Shown: piece by piece, positions 1 through 11,653 of the stretch
How the letters are laid out: each line of letters begins with the position of its first letter
Position numbering within the stretch: the first letter of the stretch is position 1
Assembly: GCA_963277665.1 (NCBI GenBank)
Contig: OY728120.1
Span: 940,093,195 to 940,157,194 of the forward strand
DNA from: Viscum album
Taxonomy: Eukaryota; Streptophyta; Magnoliopsida; Santalales; Viscaceae
Direction of reading: 5' to 3'
Length of the DNA stretch: 64,000 bases
Position numbers and translations under genes: made by a program
Notes under the pieces: generated by a model
Told to the model about the DNA's origin: nothing
Databases searched by the model: none
Seen by the model: only the letters and a program-made list of their open reading frames with translations

Positions 1-2903
1 ACCGGCGGCTGACTGGTACTAGGCATATCTCTGTGTTCATTAGTCGAAACCCGGATAGTGGCTGCAGGATGAGGACCGGAAGGTTGGGGTTGGCTGGTGG
101 TGGGGCGAAGCTGGTCGTATCAAGGACGATGTGGTTCTTCCTGATCCAGTAACAAAAACGGTAGGGGATGCGATCCTGTCGTCACCGGATAAAGGGCACG
201 CATGTGCTGAGCTCTGCACTGGGCCTGCTGTCTGGTCTCAGCGGCATGAACGGCCTGGATAGAGGTTCCAACTGTCATGACCCATCGATTCATGTAACCA
301 CTGTTCATACGAAGTGGGCGACGAATGGGGATGTTGGGAAGGTCTACCTGGTGTTCCCCATCGTTGGGAGTCAAATAGGGATTTACCAACTCTACGGTGT
401 TAACCGAAGCGTACCCCTGACTGTCACTTAAGGAGTCGTCCACTACCAGGCGGAGTCTTGGAGGGATCCCCATTTCTGGGGAAATAAATTTTCTAATAAT
501 TTTGGATGACGACGACATTGGCAGGCCGCATTGTTTCTTCTTGCGCCATCCCTGATTTCTCTTCTGGGAAGAGGCTAACTGAGACAACGATGCCGAAGTA
601 GTAACAATAGCTTCTGAGGGATCTGGATGATTCAAGATTGCACGGATGATGCCATCGGTGCGGGAGACCATCTAGCGGGCCATCCAGTCGTTATATTTCT
701 GGGACCCATGGTCAGAAACCTACTGCCATTCACCTTCGTCGCTGCTACTACCATCCGATCTCACAGAGACACATGCCACTTATGTCGGGGCTAGGCCCAA
801 CATGACTATATTGTTGTCAATATGGTCTTGGAGCCAGTCCTTAAACACGTAGCATTGCTTGATGGTGTGACCTATAATCTGGTAATAAGGGATGTAGTTG
901 GGGTGATCAGTGAGATGCGCTTCTTCTGGCTTCCGACACTTAAGCAGCCGCACGATTCTCTGCTCCAAGTCACTGCGGAAGTAACCGGGGACCTGATCCT
1001 CATCAAACTAGTAGTTCTGATTTATTCTATCCGGAAGGGGTGATCTAGGGTGATAACCCTGACAGGGGGCCACAGGAGCATGCCGAGGAGGTGGAACCTG
1101 ATTATCTCACCTAGGCGGTGGCTGCACATTACGCGGAGGTGCTTGCTGATTTTGAGGCAGTCGCGGCTAGGTGGAAAGTTGTGCCCGTGGGGGAGGAACC
1201 CTATGGGGTTGCGGAGCTGGAATCACTGGTAGCAATTCTAGCTATCTGGGGGCCTCTATCTAGGCCACAACAGCGGGCTCGGCTCTAGAATCTATCCTTG
1301 TTAGGAATACAGGAGGCAGCGGGGGTGCCTGACTGGCCTGCTGCAGGGCTTCTTCGAGACGCTGAGCCTTGTCTAAGAAGTCCTGGAACCCTCTGGGGTA
1401 ATTCTGGGTGATCAGAGAAGGAACCAGCTCTGCCTTGATATTACCTATGCACATTGTTATTAATTTATACTGATTTAGTGGTAGGTCAAGGGAGTATGTG
1501 AGTCCCTTACACCGGGTGATGAAATCCACGACTCACTCATCGGGCCTTTGCTTGCACCTGAAAAGGTCTGCGATGTTCGTCTTCTGGGTTGTGGAACTGA
1601 ACTGGTAGAGGAATTGCCTATGAAGGTCCTCCCAGCTAGTCAAGGATCCAATAGGGAGCTGGCTGTACTAGATGAACGTCGACCCCTCTAGTGTCTGAAA
1701 AAAGAAACGGAGCTTGGCGGCCTCCTGCTACGCTAGAGTCCCTAACATAGGCCCACACCTTGAGTTTAAGTGGTCCAAGTGTTGCGGTGGGTCTCTTTTC
1801 CCATTAAAGGGGGAGAAAGATGGGTTCCCAGATCCCGAAGGTGCTGGCATATCATCCACCCATGCTGGGTACGGCTTGCTGTCTGGTGGGATCGCCACCT
1901 ATCGAGTTTCCAATGCCTCTAAGCAGACGATGAGTGCCGCCACCGGATCGTCTGGACACGAGTTCCAGTTCTGACAGGGATACCTAACTACAAGCGCATT
2001 GCCGGTCTCTTCAATTCAGTAGAAAATCTCATCATCTCATGGAGCATATGGTGGAGAAAATTGTGGGGTGGCGGGAGGAACCCGAGCGGGGTCTCTTGGG
2101 TGGTCACGCCGCTCAGGAGGGTTTGGCGAAACATATCGTGCCCTATTTCCATGATCTTCGGCCTCTCCTCTGTCAGCAAACACTGCATGATCGAGGTTTC
2201 CTGGGAGAATCTCACTGAGGGGTAGTTGTTCTTGCCCCCGCTACCCCGGCCTAAGATTACCGTAGTCGGGTTGCCGCTCTGCAATGCGTTCAGCCAGAAG
2301 CTCATCGACCAACCTCTTCTTCTCAACAAGATGTTGGTGCAGTGTGGTTTTCTTGGGATCTTCCTCTGCCTTCTGCATTGAGGCAGATGGGTCGGAGAGC
2401 TTGACAACCCCAACATGCTCTTTACCCTTGCCGATGTTCTGGCTCAGTGTTAATGCCCCAGTGGGTGTGGGGAGACCAAGGAGGTTCCTCTGCTGATGAG
2501 TAATACTCCCTGATGGGTCCAGTGGCGGCTTGTCTCCAGGGGGTAAGTCCCCATCAAGAAGTTCCAGACCGTTCCCCTTTCCCAACAAATCAGCCATTTT
2601 GACTACCGCTTCCCTTAGGGGCATGTCCTTAGAGTCGCCCAGTGAGTCGGGCTGCCGACGGATCACACTAAAAGGATGGGCAGCATACTGCCCCCATCCA
2701 TGGACGTGCGTGTGGGGGGGGGGGGGGGTGGCCTCCTCAATAACTTTGTGGAGTACTTGAAAAGTATGAACGCATTGTTGTTGGAGGGCCCTGTGGTGGC
2801 TAAATGACATGGGGTGCCGGACTATGGGGAGCGTGGCCAGGTCTATCCGACGACATTGCTCACTGATATCCTCGAGGTGTGCTTGGATCCTAGGATAAGG
2901 CAC
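1..2903 (-). pseudogene. gag: gag polyprotein of unit A2 (degenerate, cut at the window edge)
   Basis: Counterpart of the gag of element A. A 220-codon open stretch (2241-2903) holds QCRRIDLATLPIVRHPMSF and KKRLVDELLAERIAERQPDY. The capsid core is seen at 1260-1529 (FITRCKGLTYSLDLPLNQYK), although the preceding DERV part has a stop. The C-terminal HPNYIPYYQIIGHTIKQCYV follows at 780-968. Frames change several times and stops are frequent. A 15-base G run at 2714-2728 replaces the shorter run in the right copy. The left part (1-670) corresponds to the region just before the protease of element A. Confidence 0.78.
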
Positions 2904-4031
2904 TTGCTGGTGGAAAATACGGGAGTGAGTCTCCTGGAGGGTCTGGCGGAAACATTCAAACTCTCCTGAGGTGAGCGATTCCGGGGTATCAAAATCCGAC
3001 CCTACGACCGACCAAAACTTCTCAGGGAAGTTTCCTGCTATGAGGATGGTTCAGAAGCTCAGTCAATCAGGTTCAGGATCCAGAACATGATGGTCTCTCT
3101 CATCAACAGAGAGTGGGTGGGGAACTACAGCGGTGCTGAGGTAGGCCGCTAGGCTTGTGGGATGGCTAGCGGAGAATACAGCGAGCAGGCTGATTGGCTG
3201 CTGAATCCTAGGATATTCTCCAAGGGTTGCAGTGTCCTAGATGCCCTGTCACGATAGGATGGACAGGCGAACGGGCCTCCTGTCACAGTGTCGGTGCTTT
3301 CCGGGGGTGTGCTATGTCGCGAATCTTCTGTCATCGGCTTCCAAAAAAGATCTCTACCATCTCTGGATGAGGTGGAAGGTGCTTCTGAAGAGGTCGATGG
3401 TGACTGCAGGTTTGATACCTTGGGGTACGCCAAGTCCTCATCCTCCTGGATATACCTTCGGAGGGAGGCGGGGATCATATGGATCTTGCATTCGGGGAGT
3501 ACGAGGCTGACGCGCTGCGTCCCTATCCCATCCCTTGACTAAGAGGACTGAGGGGAGGGCTCCATCGCCGAGTCATACTCTGCCTCGGAGTCTGAGAAAC
3601 GGACTGGTCTGATTTCTGTCTGAACTACCCTGGAATTTCTCTTACGGCAACGACGTCCCACCTTCCTGCCCCTGGGTGGCTCCTTGGGGTAGGGCTGATT
3701 TCCATCACAGAGTCCTCTGGCTGCACTGGTGCTGGGGCGGAGAGGATTAATGGTCAGGGTGCAGGGAGCACTGGGGAAAATGTCGAAAGGGACATGGGGA
3801 GGGCCTCCATGTGGGTGAGTGACCAGATATACAACAACTCAATACTCGCGGTCTGCAGTAGGGCAAGTGACCTCGTACCCAGTGTAGTGAGCGTTGGAGA
3901 GAGCCCCACCTAGAGTGTTGCTATCACAGGGAAGCCCCTTACCTGCAGCGAGGGTGGTGCCAAGTAGGCCTCCAGGCCAAGGTTGGAAGGAGGGAGGGCC
4001 AAAACCTTCTAGAATGATGGAACAGAGTAGG
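2904..4031 (-). pseudogene. gag-upstream region of unit A2, left of element B
   Basis: Short broken minus-strand frames matching 29960-31060 of element A, for example SLRRYIQEDEDLAYPKVSNL at 3390-3480. No named domain. It is continuous with 10593-11490 if element B is removed. Confidence 0.55.
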
Positions 4032-4036
4032 CCTTC
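4032..4036. repeat. Left target-site duplication of element B
   Basis: CCTTC, paired with ACTTC at 10588-10592. The uninterrupted paralogue reads TATTC at this place. Confidence 0.7.
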
Positions 4037-5796
4037 TGATTCTCCCTCAAATTTACCCAAGAGATGAAGATTGAACGGTCCTTGTAGTCTAGCTTGGGTT
4101 TTCGAATCCAAACAGACCAAAGAAGTAACCTATAGACACGCCATTCTAAGGACTGTTTTTGGATATGAAGTGGCCAACATGGGTTGATTTTAGATGGGTT
4201 TAATGGATCACTAACATATTTAATTAAATTCAATTTAAAATAATGAGTCAATCCTAGGTTATCACTCGGGGTGGATTGGATGAAATTCTTTTTCAACTAT
4301 TTCAATTTCTAATATTTGAGATGGGTTAATTTAAGAAGATGCAAAAACATCCTCACTTACTAGTTTAATACCTACACACTTTAATACTAATCACCTATAA
4401 ACTTTAAGGATCAATGTTTTGAGCACTTCAAGGTAAAGGTTCGTATTAGCACCTGAAGTGTGTGGCCTTAAATTCAACAAGGACGATGGTGTTTAAAAAT
4501 CATCAAATAAAAATATCAATTAAAAGAAGTGATTAGAAATTAATGGGTTGATAAATAAAATCCATTACAGCCCCTTGATACTCCCTTGGATCAACCCATA
4601 AGTGGTTTATCTCTCTATTGATTCTATGGTTTCAATGGAAGCGGGAAGTAGACTCATGAGGGAGGAAATGAAGAGGTAAAGAAAACAATAAAAATAAAAT
4701 GATCACTCCACCGTTGTGTGAATAATTTCACAAGATTTGGTGTGAATAAATTCACACCTTGAGGAAACGGTATCAAAGTGATATGGAGAACAATAGAATA
4801 AGAGGAGAATAAGAACTTTTATTAAGAAACTACGATGAATTAAAACAACTTACACGTGAATGAAGAATGTTACAAAGACAAATTGGAAGCATAACATTAA
4901 CATGAAAACAAAGCACAAATATAAAAAACTCCTCCACCACCACTGTGTTAAATTAGCATTTTGGAAGGCTTGGGTCGCGCCTAAAATAGTACAAAGCATC
5001 CCACTTGATTATGGTAGGCCTAGGGTGGTGGAAATCTTGTGGAACTTTGACTTTTCCACACTTGACCCGAGGTGGTAGATAGATTTCATCCACCGAACAT
5101 ATGCGCTTGGAAAGCCTTCTATAGGACCGAATCAGAGTGGGTTATAGAAGAAGAAAATGGATCCCCAAGTGGCTCCTAACCTCCTGAACAATTTGTGCCC
5201 ATTTGGAGTTGTATATTTGGAGATATGATCATATTGGTATGATTGTTTCTGGGCCGCAGAATATGGCCGAGAATTTTATCTTCAAATTGGTCCGCCTTAA
5301 TGACCACCATGGAGGCCGCATTAGCACTGGATCATGAATAATTATTTGTTACTATACATGTCTTCTAGAATCCCACGAAATTTGGGCTTAATTGGGTTTG
5401 TAATGTGGGTCCCACATTCTCATCAGTGGGCTGGTGTCCAATCTGCCTTCTCTAGAATTGCTTCCATTCATCTCCAAATATCTCCATCATCATTTATGAA
5501 TCCTCCAATGATCCCTGAATGAAAAATGTTTATATTTGAGTGTAAATACAGTTTCTAGAATATCAAATTAAAAAATATATAATTACATTCCTTAAATTCA
5601 TATAAATCATTGGGTACTTTAAATGATGTTAAAAATGTACCACATAATAGTGCATTTTTAGAAGGTATTACAATCATAATGTGAAATGATGTTCAAAGTG
5701 TAAAATGCACTAAAATGGTATTTATGAATAATAAAGAACATGAATATTTTTTATATATATTAACAATGAATATTAGTCTCATTTAGTGGCTAATCA
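4037..5796 (-). repeat. 3' LTR of element B
   Basis: 1760 bp. On the minus strand it starts TGATTAGCCACTAAAT right after the polypurine tract and ends AGAATCA. It aligns over its full length with 8831-10587. Confidence 0.92.
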
Positions 5797-5810
5797 CACC
5801 CCCAACTTGA
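5797..5810 (-). promoter_or_regulatory. Polypurine tract of element B
   Basis: Minus strand TCAAGTTGGGGGTG directly before the 3' LTR start TGATTAGCC. Confidence 0.82.
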
Positions 5811-6820
5811 GTTTTTCTAGTCCCGAGCGAAATATATCTCAACAATATGAAATTCAAATTCCCTTTTCCAAAAACATTTTAATACACAATGATCATCAAA
5901 AACCCTTATACCAAACAATCATGAAACCCATCAAAATATTTTAATACATGATAGTTTCATAATCAGATCCCAATCTCGATCCCATTCCTTTGTTCAAATT
6001 TATTGCCATATTTCATCCAATATCAATTAAGTATGAGGATGTGTTGTGTATCACAATAGATATGGGGGTTCATATTTATTCAAGGGGGAAATGATATAAG
6101 CGCTAGGTGAAATCACATTTCAATATTAAGATGAGTATTAATTTTTTTTATTGTATTATTTTTTTGTTTTTTTGGAAGTTTTCCATGGTAATTTAAGTTT
6201 CACTCAAAAGAGTCAACCCATGTAGCGAGACTTTGCCGATGACTCCCAAGATCAAAGAACATAGGGAACCAAGTGAAGCCCACAAACATGGGCATCATCT
6301 CAAGTTAACTCAGTAAAAAACAAATTAAAATTACCAAAAATAGAGATAAAATTACTAACTCTGGGATAGACAACTACGGATTCCCAATCCCCAAGTGCCG
6401 AAATCCACGCATTAGGTCATTTCATTGCTCTACGCGCAAATTTATTATTATTTTTTTAATTTTTTTGAATACTCATATTAAACTAAAATCATCACCAAAC
6501 CTATGGTATTTATTTTGGGGACTCCATGAACTCAAACTAATACCCCACTATCCAAAGGACGTGCATTGTGATCTTTTTTTTATTTTGATGAAAATATAAA
6601 TGATGAAATATCACATTGGATAACCACACTTTCCAAAATCTATGCTCATGAAATTATACAAGGATTAAAACCAGAATTAGGGCATGCTAAATTATTTGAT
6701 ATTTAGTTTCAAAGTGTGCAATGTGTATTACCACGGTCAAAGTTAAAGGAATTTTTCCTTCCATTTACACAATTTTTTTTCAAATCATTCATTTTTAACA
6801 TAAAAGAATTTTTTTTATTT
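5811..6820. other. 3' internal part of element B, no gene
   Basis: AT-rich internal sequence upstream of the terminal polypurine tract. No open frame or known motif is seen on either strand. Confidence 0.5.
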
Positions 6821-6860
6821 CATCTCCCCCCCAACTTAAAACAACACTGTTCCCAGTGTT
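6821..6860 (-). other. Internal polypurine tract and adjacent hairpin in element B
   Basis: Minus strand: a perfect 7-bp hairpin AACACTG-GGAA-CAGTGTT (6843-6860) followed by AAGTTGGGGGGGAGATG (6821-6837). The purine tract resembles the terminal one at 5797-5810 and could be a second plus-strand priming site. Confidence 0.55.
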
Positions 6861-7140
6861 TTAGGAAATCAAAATTTAGAAGGGGGTAGAGGTAGAGAAT
6901 GAAAGTTCAAAAAGGAAATTGAAAATGAGGATCATGGAATGAAGTCACCTGGTGGTTGAAGTTGAAATTCTTGTTGCTCCCTTTTAATACTTTGATATCC
7001 ATGTCATTTGCAGAGTTCCCTAGTAGAAAAAGGAAAAACAAAACAAACAAAACAAATAAAAACAATATATATATATATTTATATAATAAATAAAGTAAAA
7101 TATAAGTATATATATAAAAATTATAGAATAAGGAAGCACA

Positions 7141-7260
7141 AAAAGTTGTAGGTCAGTGGTAAGCGTGCACCCCTGTCTCCCTTCGGTCCCGGGTTCGAAT
7201 CCCCGCAGCTTCACCGGTTGTGACGGGGTTTGACCCACAAACTATGATGTGGCATTTTTT
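7141..7260 (+). mobile_element. tRNA-derived SINE inside element B
   Basis: Pol III A box TAGGTCAGTGG (7149-7159) and B box GGTTCGAATCC (7192-7202), followed by CCCGCAGCTTCACCGG and GACGGGGTTTGACCC, ending in a T run. The body and tail match the SINE found in each internal domain of array C. Confidence 0.7.
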
Positions 7261-7560
7261 TATTATTATACTTTTATTTATTTTTTTGTATTTTTTTTAA
7301 CCAACAGACACATAAAAATAAAATAAAATAAACTTATGATACATTGTCTTCTTTTTAAATTTCTGGGTAAGGTATTACTCAAGTATCACACCAAGTGACA
7401 CATATGAATATGGTACTCCCCTTTCATACCCATCCATACTGATAATAGAATAACAAGTCAACAGTCTATTTTTTATTTTTAAAATATAAAAAATGATTCA
7501 TTAATCCTATTTAAAATATAAAGTTGATTAAAAAAACAAAATTATTGGAAACTTGGAAAC

Positions 7561-7612
7561 CATGGGTTGCCTCCCATGCAGCGCTTTCTATAACGTCGTT
7601 AGCCCGACATGA
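7561..7612 (-). other. Athila-type conserved internal motif in element B
   Basis: The minus strand contains CTAACGACGTTATAGAAAGC followed by GCTGCATGGGAGGCAACCC. Similar AACGACGTTAA...GCGCTT...GGGAGGCAACCC sequences are common in Athila-like elements (from memory). This supports the lineage despite the missing pol. Confidence 0.55.
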
Positions 7613-7815
7613 ACACCCCAACTTACCCAATACCAGCTTTCAACATTTTAAGGACCACATGTTTTTACTAATTCAACTAGGTTGAGATTGATTCTATTTT
7701 TATAATTTGTTTCATGCACAAACATATGTTCTAAAATGAGTGGTAAAATCCAAGGAATATCATAAATGGTTGATCCAGTTTCCTCTATAGTATTTCCAAA
7801 GACATAAATGATCAT

Positions 7816-8652
7816 TCAAACATTTTTGGTTTCAAGAGAATAATAAATTCCAATTGAAATTTCATGATTATAACTTATAAATTGATTCTTTAGCGGGGAG
7901 GGAAGGACAATAATTTTGAACTCGGGTTGGATAGGGCATTTAGACACAAGTTGATATTTTGAATCCAACTCAGTTTCGTTTTCCAAATTTCTCAACAAAA
8001 TTGGTTCCTTTTGAATAGAAGATTCAACCACAAAATTGGAAAGAGTAGTTTTAGGAATGGGTATGGACTCAAATTTTTTGATTTCTCTTAATGGTTTAGT
8101 GATTTTTGTTTTTGAAAAATCATCAATGGAGTTATATTCACGAGACTCGATCCAAGATGTAAAATTATCCTCTTTTGAATATAAAAAATCAGTTTCCTCT
8201 TGATTTAAACACCCATAAACAATTCCTTTATCCTCTTCATCTATCCCAAATCTAAAGGTTGTCTCTTTAGTAAATTCATGAGTAGTTTGTGGGAAACTAG
8301 ACACTTAACATAAGGTTATGAAAGGGGAAGTTGGTGTAGGCATGTGTTCCTCATAAGTTTTAATGATTTGTAGTTCTAATATCAAAGATGAAACCTCAAA
8401 ATTCATTTTCTCTATTTGTTGACATAGTTTTTCAAGTAATGGACGTGGATCAGGATGGATAAGGGGTTGAGACAGATGTTCTATTCTAGGAGGATAACTA
8501 TGTTGTTGGAATTCTATAGATGGATGTTCTGATTGTCCTTGTTGGGATTGGAAGTCAAAATAGGTTGGATTTTTTTTTTGGAGAATTGGAGTTAAAAAAT
8601 TGTGGCTCAATAGGCTGTTGATTATCACAATAGTATAAACTAGGATGGTCAT
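7816..8652 (-). pseudogene. Degenerate 279-codon frame of element B (gag-like position)
   Basis: Starts with ATG at 8652, 156 bp after the primer site. It runs 115 codons to a TAA at 8305-8307 and continues in the same frame for 162 codons to 7816. It was therefore probably one protein of about 278 residues. The first half is rich in Gln, Pro and His (QQGQSEHPSIEFQQHSYPPR); the second half is acidic and charged (FRFGIDEEDKGIVYGCLNQE). No capsid, zinc-knuckle or enzyme motif is seen. By position it could be a reduced gag, but no homology can be claimed. Confidence 0.5.
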
Positions 8653-8807
8653 TGTATATCACACTTGGTGTGGAGTGATCAAAGTAATGAGAGGTTCCCC
8701 ATGTTTGGATTTGTTCAAAAGGTTTTTCCATAGGAATGAAATTGGGGATGAGATAATAGAAGTGGGATAAAAAAAAGGATGATAGTGTCTAAGATAAAAT
8801 ACTGAGG

Positions 8808-8825
8808 TCCCCGGAAACGGCGCCA
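8808..8825 (-). promoter_or_regulatory. Primer binding site of element B, tRNA-Asp type
   Basis: Minus strand TGGCGCCGTTTCCGGGGA, five bases inside the LTR. It differs by one base from the TGGCGCCGTTGCCGGGGA site common in Athila-type elements (from memory). Confidence 0.8.
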
Positions 8826-8830
8826 AAATT

Positions 8831-10587
8831 TGATTCTTGCTCAAATTTACCCAAGAGATGAAGGTAGAACGGTTCTTGTAGTCTATCTTGGGTTGTCGAA
8901 TCCACAGAGACCTAAAAAGTAACCTATAGACACACACATTCTGAGGAATATTTTTGGCTATGAAGTGGAAAACATGGGTTGATTTTAGATTGGTTTAAAG
9001 GATCACTAACAGATGTAAGTAAATTAAATTTAAAATAATGAGTTGATCCTAGGTTATCTCTCGGGGTGGATTGGATGAAATTGTTTTTCAACTTTTTCAA
9101 TTTCTAATATTTGATATGGGTTCATTTAATAAGATCAAACAAAATCCTCACTTACTGTTTTAATAAAAACACAATTTAATACTAATCACCTATACACTTG
9201 AAGGATAAAAGTTTTAAGCACTTCAAGGTAAAGGTTTGTATTAGCACTTCAAGTGTGTGGTCTTAAATTCAACAAGGATGATGGAGTTTAAAAATCATCA
9301 AATAAAAATCTCAATTAAAAGAAGTGATTAGACTTTAATGGGGTGATAAATAACATCCAATACATCCCCTTGATACTCCCTTGGATCAACCCATAAGTAG
9401 GTTATCCCTCCATTGATTCTATGGTTTCAATGGAAGTGGAAAGTAGACTCGCAAGGGAGGAAATGGAGAGGTAAAAAAATAATAAAAATAAAATGATCAC
9501 TCCAACGTTGTGTGAATAATTTCACAAGATTTGGTGTGAATAAATTCACACCTTGAAGCAATGGTATCAATGTTTGAGGGATAAAAAAATAATAAGAGGA
9601 GAATAATAACTTTTATTAAAAAACTAGGATGAATTAAAACAACTTACATGTGAATGAATAACGTTAAAAAGACAAATTGGCAGCATAACATTAACATGAA
9701 AACAAAGCTCAAAGATGAAAAACTAATCCACCACCACTGCCTTAAATATGAATTTTGGAAGACTTTGGTTGAGCCTCCAATATTACAAAGCATACCACCT
9801 GATTATGGTAGGCCTAGGATGGCGGAAAGCTTGTGGAACTTGGACTTTTCCACACTTGACCCGAGGTGGAAGCCAACTTTCATCCCCCGAAAATACGGGC
9901 TTGGACGACCTTCTATATGACCGAATAAGAGTAATCCATAGAAGAAGAAAATGGATCCCCAGCTGTCTCCTAACAATATGTAAAATTTGGGCCCATTTGA
10001 ATTTTTATATTAGGAGATATGGTCATATTGGTAGGATTTGTCCTGGGCCGTAGAATCAGGCCCAAAATTTTATATTCAAATTGGTCCACCTTAATGAGCA
10101 CCATGTAGGCCGTATTAGCACTGGATAATGGAGAATGATTTGTTAATATACATTTCTTATAGCATCCCACGAAATTTGGGCTTCATTTGGTTTGTAATGT
10201 GGGACCCACATTCTCATCATTGGGCTAGTGTCCAATCTCCCTTCTCTATAATTGCTTCCATTAATCTCCAAATATCTCCATCATCCTTTATGAATCCTCC
10301 ATTGATCCCTAAATGAAAAATGTTCATATTTAAGTGTAGATACAGTTTCCAAAATATAAATTTAAAATATGGTTAATTACATTCCTTAACGTCATATAAA
10401 TCATTGGGTACTTTAAATGTTGTTCAAAAATAGACCACATAATAGTGCATTTTTAGAAGGTATTACAATCATAATGTGAAATGATGTTCAAAGTGTAAAA
10501 TGCACTAAAATAGTGTTTATGAATAATAAATAAAATGAATATTATATATATTAACAATGAATATTTGACTCATTTGGTGGCTAATCA
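8831..10587 (-). repeat. 5' LTR of element B
   Basis: 1757 bp. On the minus strand it starts TGATTAGCCACCAAAT and ends AAGAATCA (TG...CA). Open frames seen inside it are also present in the other LTR, but only because LTRs are copies. Confidence 0.92.
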
Positions 10588-10592
10588 ACTTC
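10588..10592. repeat. Right target-site duplication of element B
   Basis: ACTTC followed by ACGCTGG, where the sequence of A2 resumes in register with element A. Confidence 0.7.
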
Positions 10593-10700
10593 ACGCTGGA
10601 TGGCACTACCACGAATTGGTCCGCAACGGCCATTACCTGTGCCGGTGACTGGGAGAGTCGACCAAACCTGCCTGTGGGGAAGTCGGGGCCTCGATCTAGA

Positions 10701-11345
10701 TCAGGCATATAATTTCCCCTGCTCAAAGTGTGTCGATGTTTGATGATAGGAGTCAGCAGTGGATCGGGCCACAATGGTTGCTGACGCTGATGCCCCGGGG
10801 TGAGCATCCTCTTCCGATCGTGCCTGACGCAAGCGTCGGGTCAGGTGGGTTGGAGCTGGTGGTGTGAGAACATGGATTTCCTGCACCTTAGCCTGCGGAG
10901 TTAGGAGACAACACCGACATGGCCTGGAGGGGTCCCTTTCTATGAACCCTTGAAGCGGGTCTCTGATTGGACCAGCTAAGGCATCCCCTACCTCGTCGGC
11001 GTATGGGAGGGAGGTGTCAAGGCGTTCTAGGGGTAAGCTCCCAAAACGGTTGAATGTCGGGGTGGGGAGAAGCGTCTCCCTAAGTGGCCCTTGGGGGCGG
11101 CATTGGCGGTGAGGCGCAGCTTCCTCGAGGTCCAGATGGTCCATGTCCCTTGTGGGGATGACCCCCTCCTCCTCGTACCTACGCACACAGTCATTGATCA
11201 CCCTTCGTTGGATAATCTCTGACGGGGAGAGGGGGCGTGAGCGCCCAGCAGTTCTGGCAGTCAGAGCAGGTGTGGAAGAATTGGAACCATGTGGGGTGGC
11301 CGCGTCGGTACTGCCACTTCCCCTACGCTGGTGGGCAGGTGGCAA
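10701..11345 (-). CDS. 214-codon open frame in the gag-upstream region of unit A2
   Basis: Hypothetical protein of the extra-ORF or extended gag region of the Tat-like element, just downstream of the primer site. It is the longest frame of this region that is still open. It is rich in Arg, Pro, Ser and Thr, with LSPSEIIQRRVINDCVRRYE and EEGVIPTRDMDHLDLEEAAP in the first half and THLTRRLRQARSEEDAHPGA near the end. No signal peptide, membrane segment or known domain is visible. The homologous stretch at 31190-31830 of element A is broken, including by the G run at 31583-31601. The original start may lie further upstream (11345-11490), since the frame there is also conserved. It is unlikely to be expressed from this dead copy. 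Confidence 0.5.
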   Translation of the reverse strand: MPPAHQRRGSGSTDAATPHGSNSSTPALTARTAGRSRPLSPSEIIQRRVINDCVRRYEEEGVIPTRDMDHLDLEEAAPHRQCRPQGPLRETLLPTPTFNRFGSLPLERLDTSLPYADEVGDALAGPIRDPLQGFIERDPSRPCRCCLLTPQAKVQEIHVLTPPAPTHLTRRLRQARSEEDAHPGASASATIVARSTADSYHQTSTHFEQGKLYA

Positions 11346-11628
11346 TCAATCTCTGGATTCAGCGATCTGATTCCTGAAAGCAGGGAGATGAACCCATTAA
11401 CACTAATAGGAAAAGAAATCGATAACCAGTTGCCCAGCGACATTCCATCTTCTATGGTCGTTAAGAGGGATCTGATCCATGCTGACAACGTCGCAGAATA
11501 GAGTGCTCAACATCCTGACCTCCCCAACCCATGACGGGTTTCATGTCCTAGTGCTGGGTGCCCGAACCTAGTGACATGCTAATCTTCCGACGCCACAAAC
11601 TCTACCAGTCTCCAGATTGAGGAGATGA

Positions 11629-11648
11629 GATTCACATCGGGTTCACAA
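11629..11648 (-). promoter_or_regulatory. Primer binding site of unit A2, tRNA-Trp type (decayed)
   Basis: The plus strand reads GATTCACATCGGGTTCACAA at exactly the position of the site in element A (offset 20490). It differs from the tRNA-Trp 3' end at two bases, one of them a G-to-A change at the same CpG that is altered on the other strand in the right copy. The two copies together imply an originally perfect match. Confidence 0.72.
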
Positions 11649-11653
11649 TTTTC

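Larger units (their letters stand above)
4037..10587 (-). mobile_element. Nested non-autonomous Athila-like LTR retrotransposon (element B)
   Basis: 6551 bp, inserted into unit A2. LTRs are 1757 and 1760 bp (about 12 percent different over the first 235 bp, by eye), and the internal region is only 3034 bp. The orientation is minus. The primer site lies at 8808-8825 and the polypurine tract at 5797-5810. The internal part has no protease, RT or integrase, only a degenerate 279-codon frame, so it depended on a partner element for movement. It is flanked by CCTTC (4032-4036) and ACTTC (10588-10592), a five-base target duplication with one mismatch. The uninterrupted site is seen in element A near 31065-31085. 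Confidence 0.93.
1..11653 (-). mobile_element. Second, partial tandem unit of element A (A2), interrupted by element B
   Basis: Positions 1-4036 and 10593-11653 align end to end with about 27055-32143 of element A (gag region through primer site). The alignment is broken only by the insertion at 4037-10592. A2 shares the LTR at 11654-14970 with element A, where that LTR serves as its 5' LTR. The offset between matching points is about 20490 bp once the insertion is removed, equal to one LTR plus one internal region. A2 continues past the left window edge, so its pol region is not seen. Confidence 0.9.

Noticed and set aside
4860..5078. Plus-strand frame in the 3' LTR of element B, with a similar frame at 9654-9920
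   Set aside because: The similarity exists because the two stretches are LTR copies; the frame is antisense to the element and differs in length and ends.
11590..11606. Alternative primer site TGGCGTCGGAAGATTAG in unit A2
   Set aside because: Not conserved in the right copy, and too far from the LTR end; the tRNA-Trp-type site five bases from the LTR fits much better.
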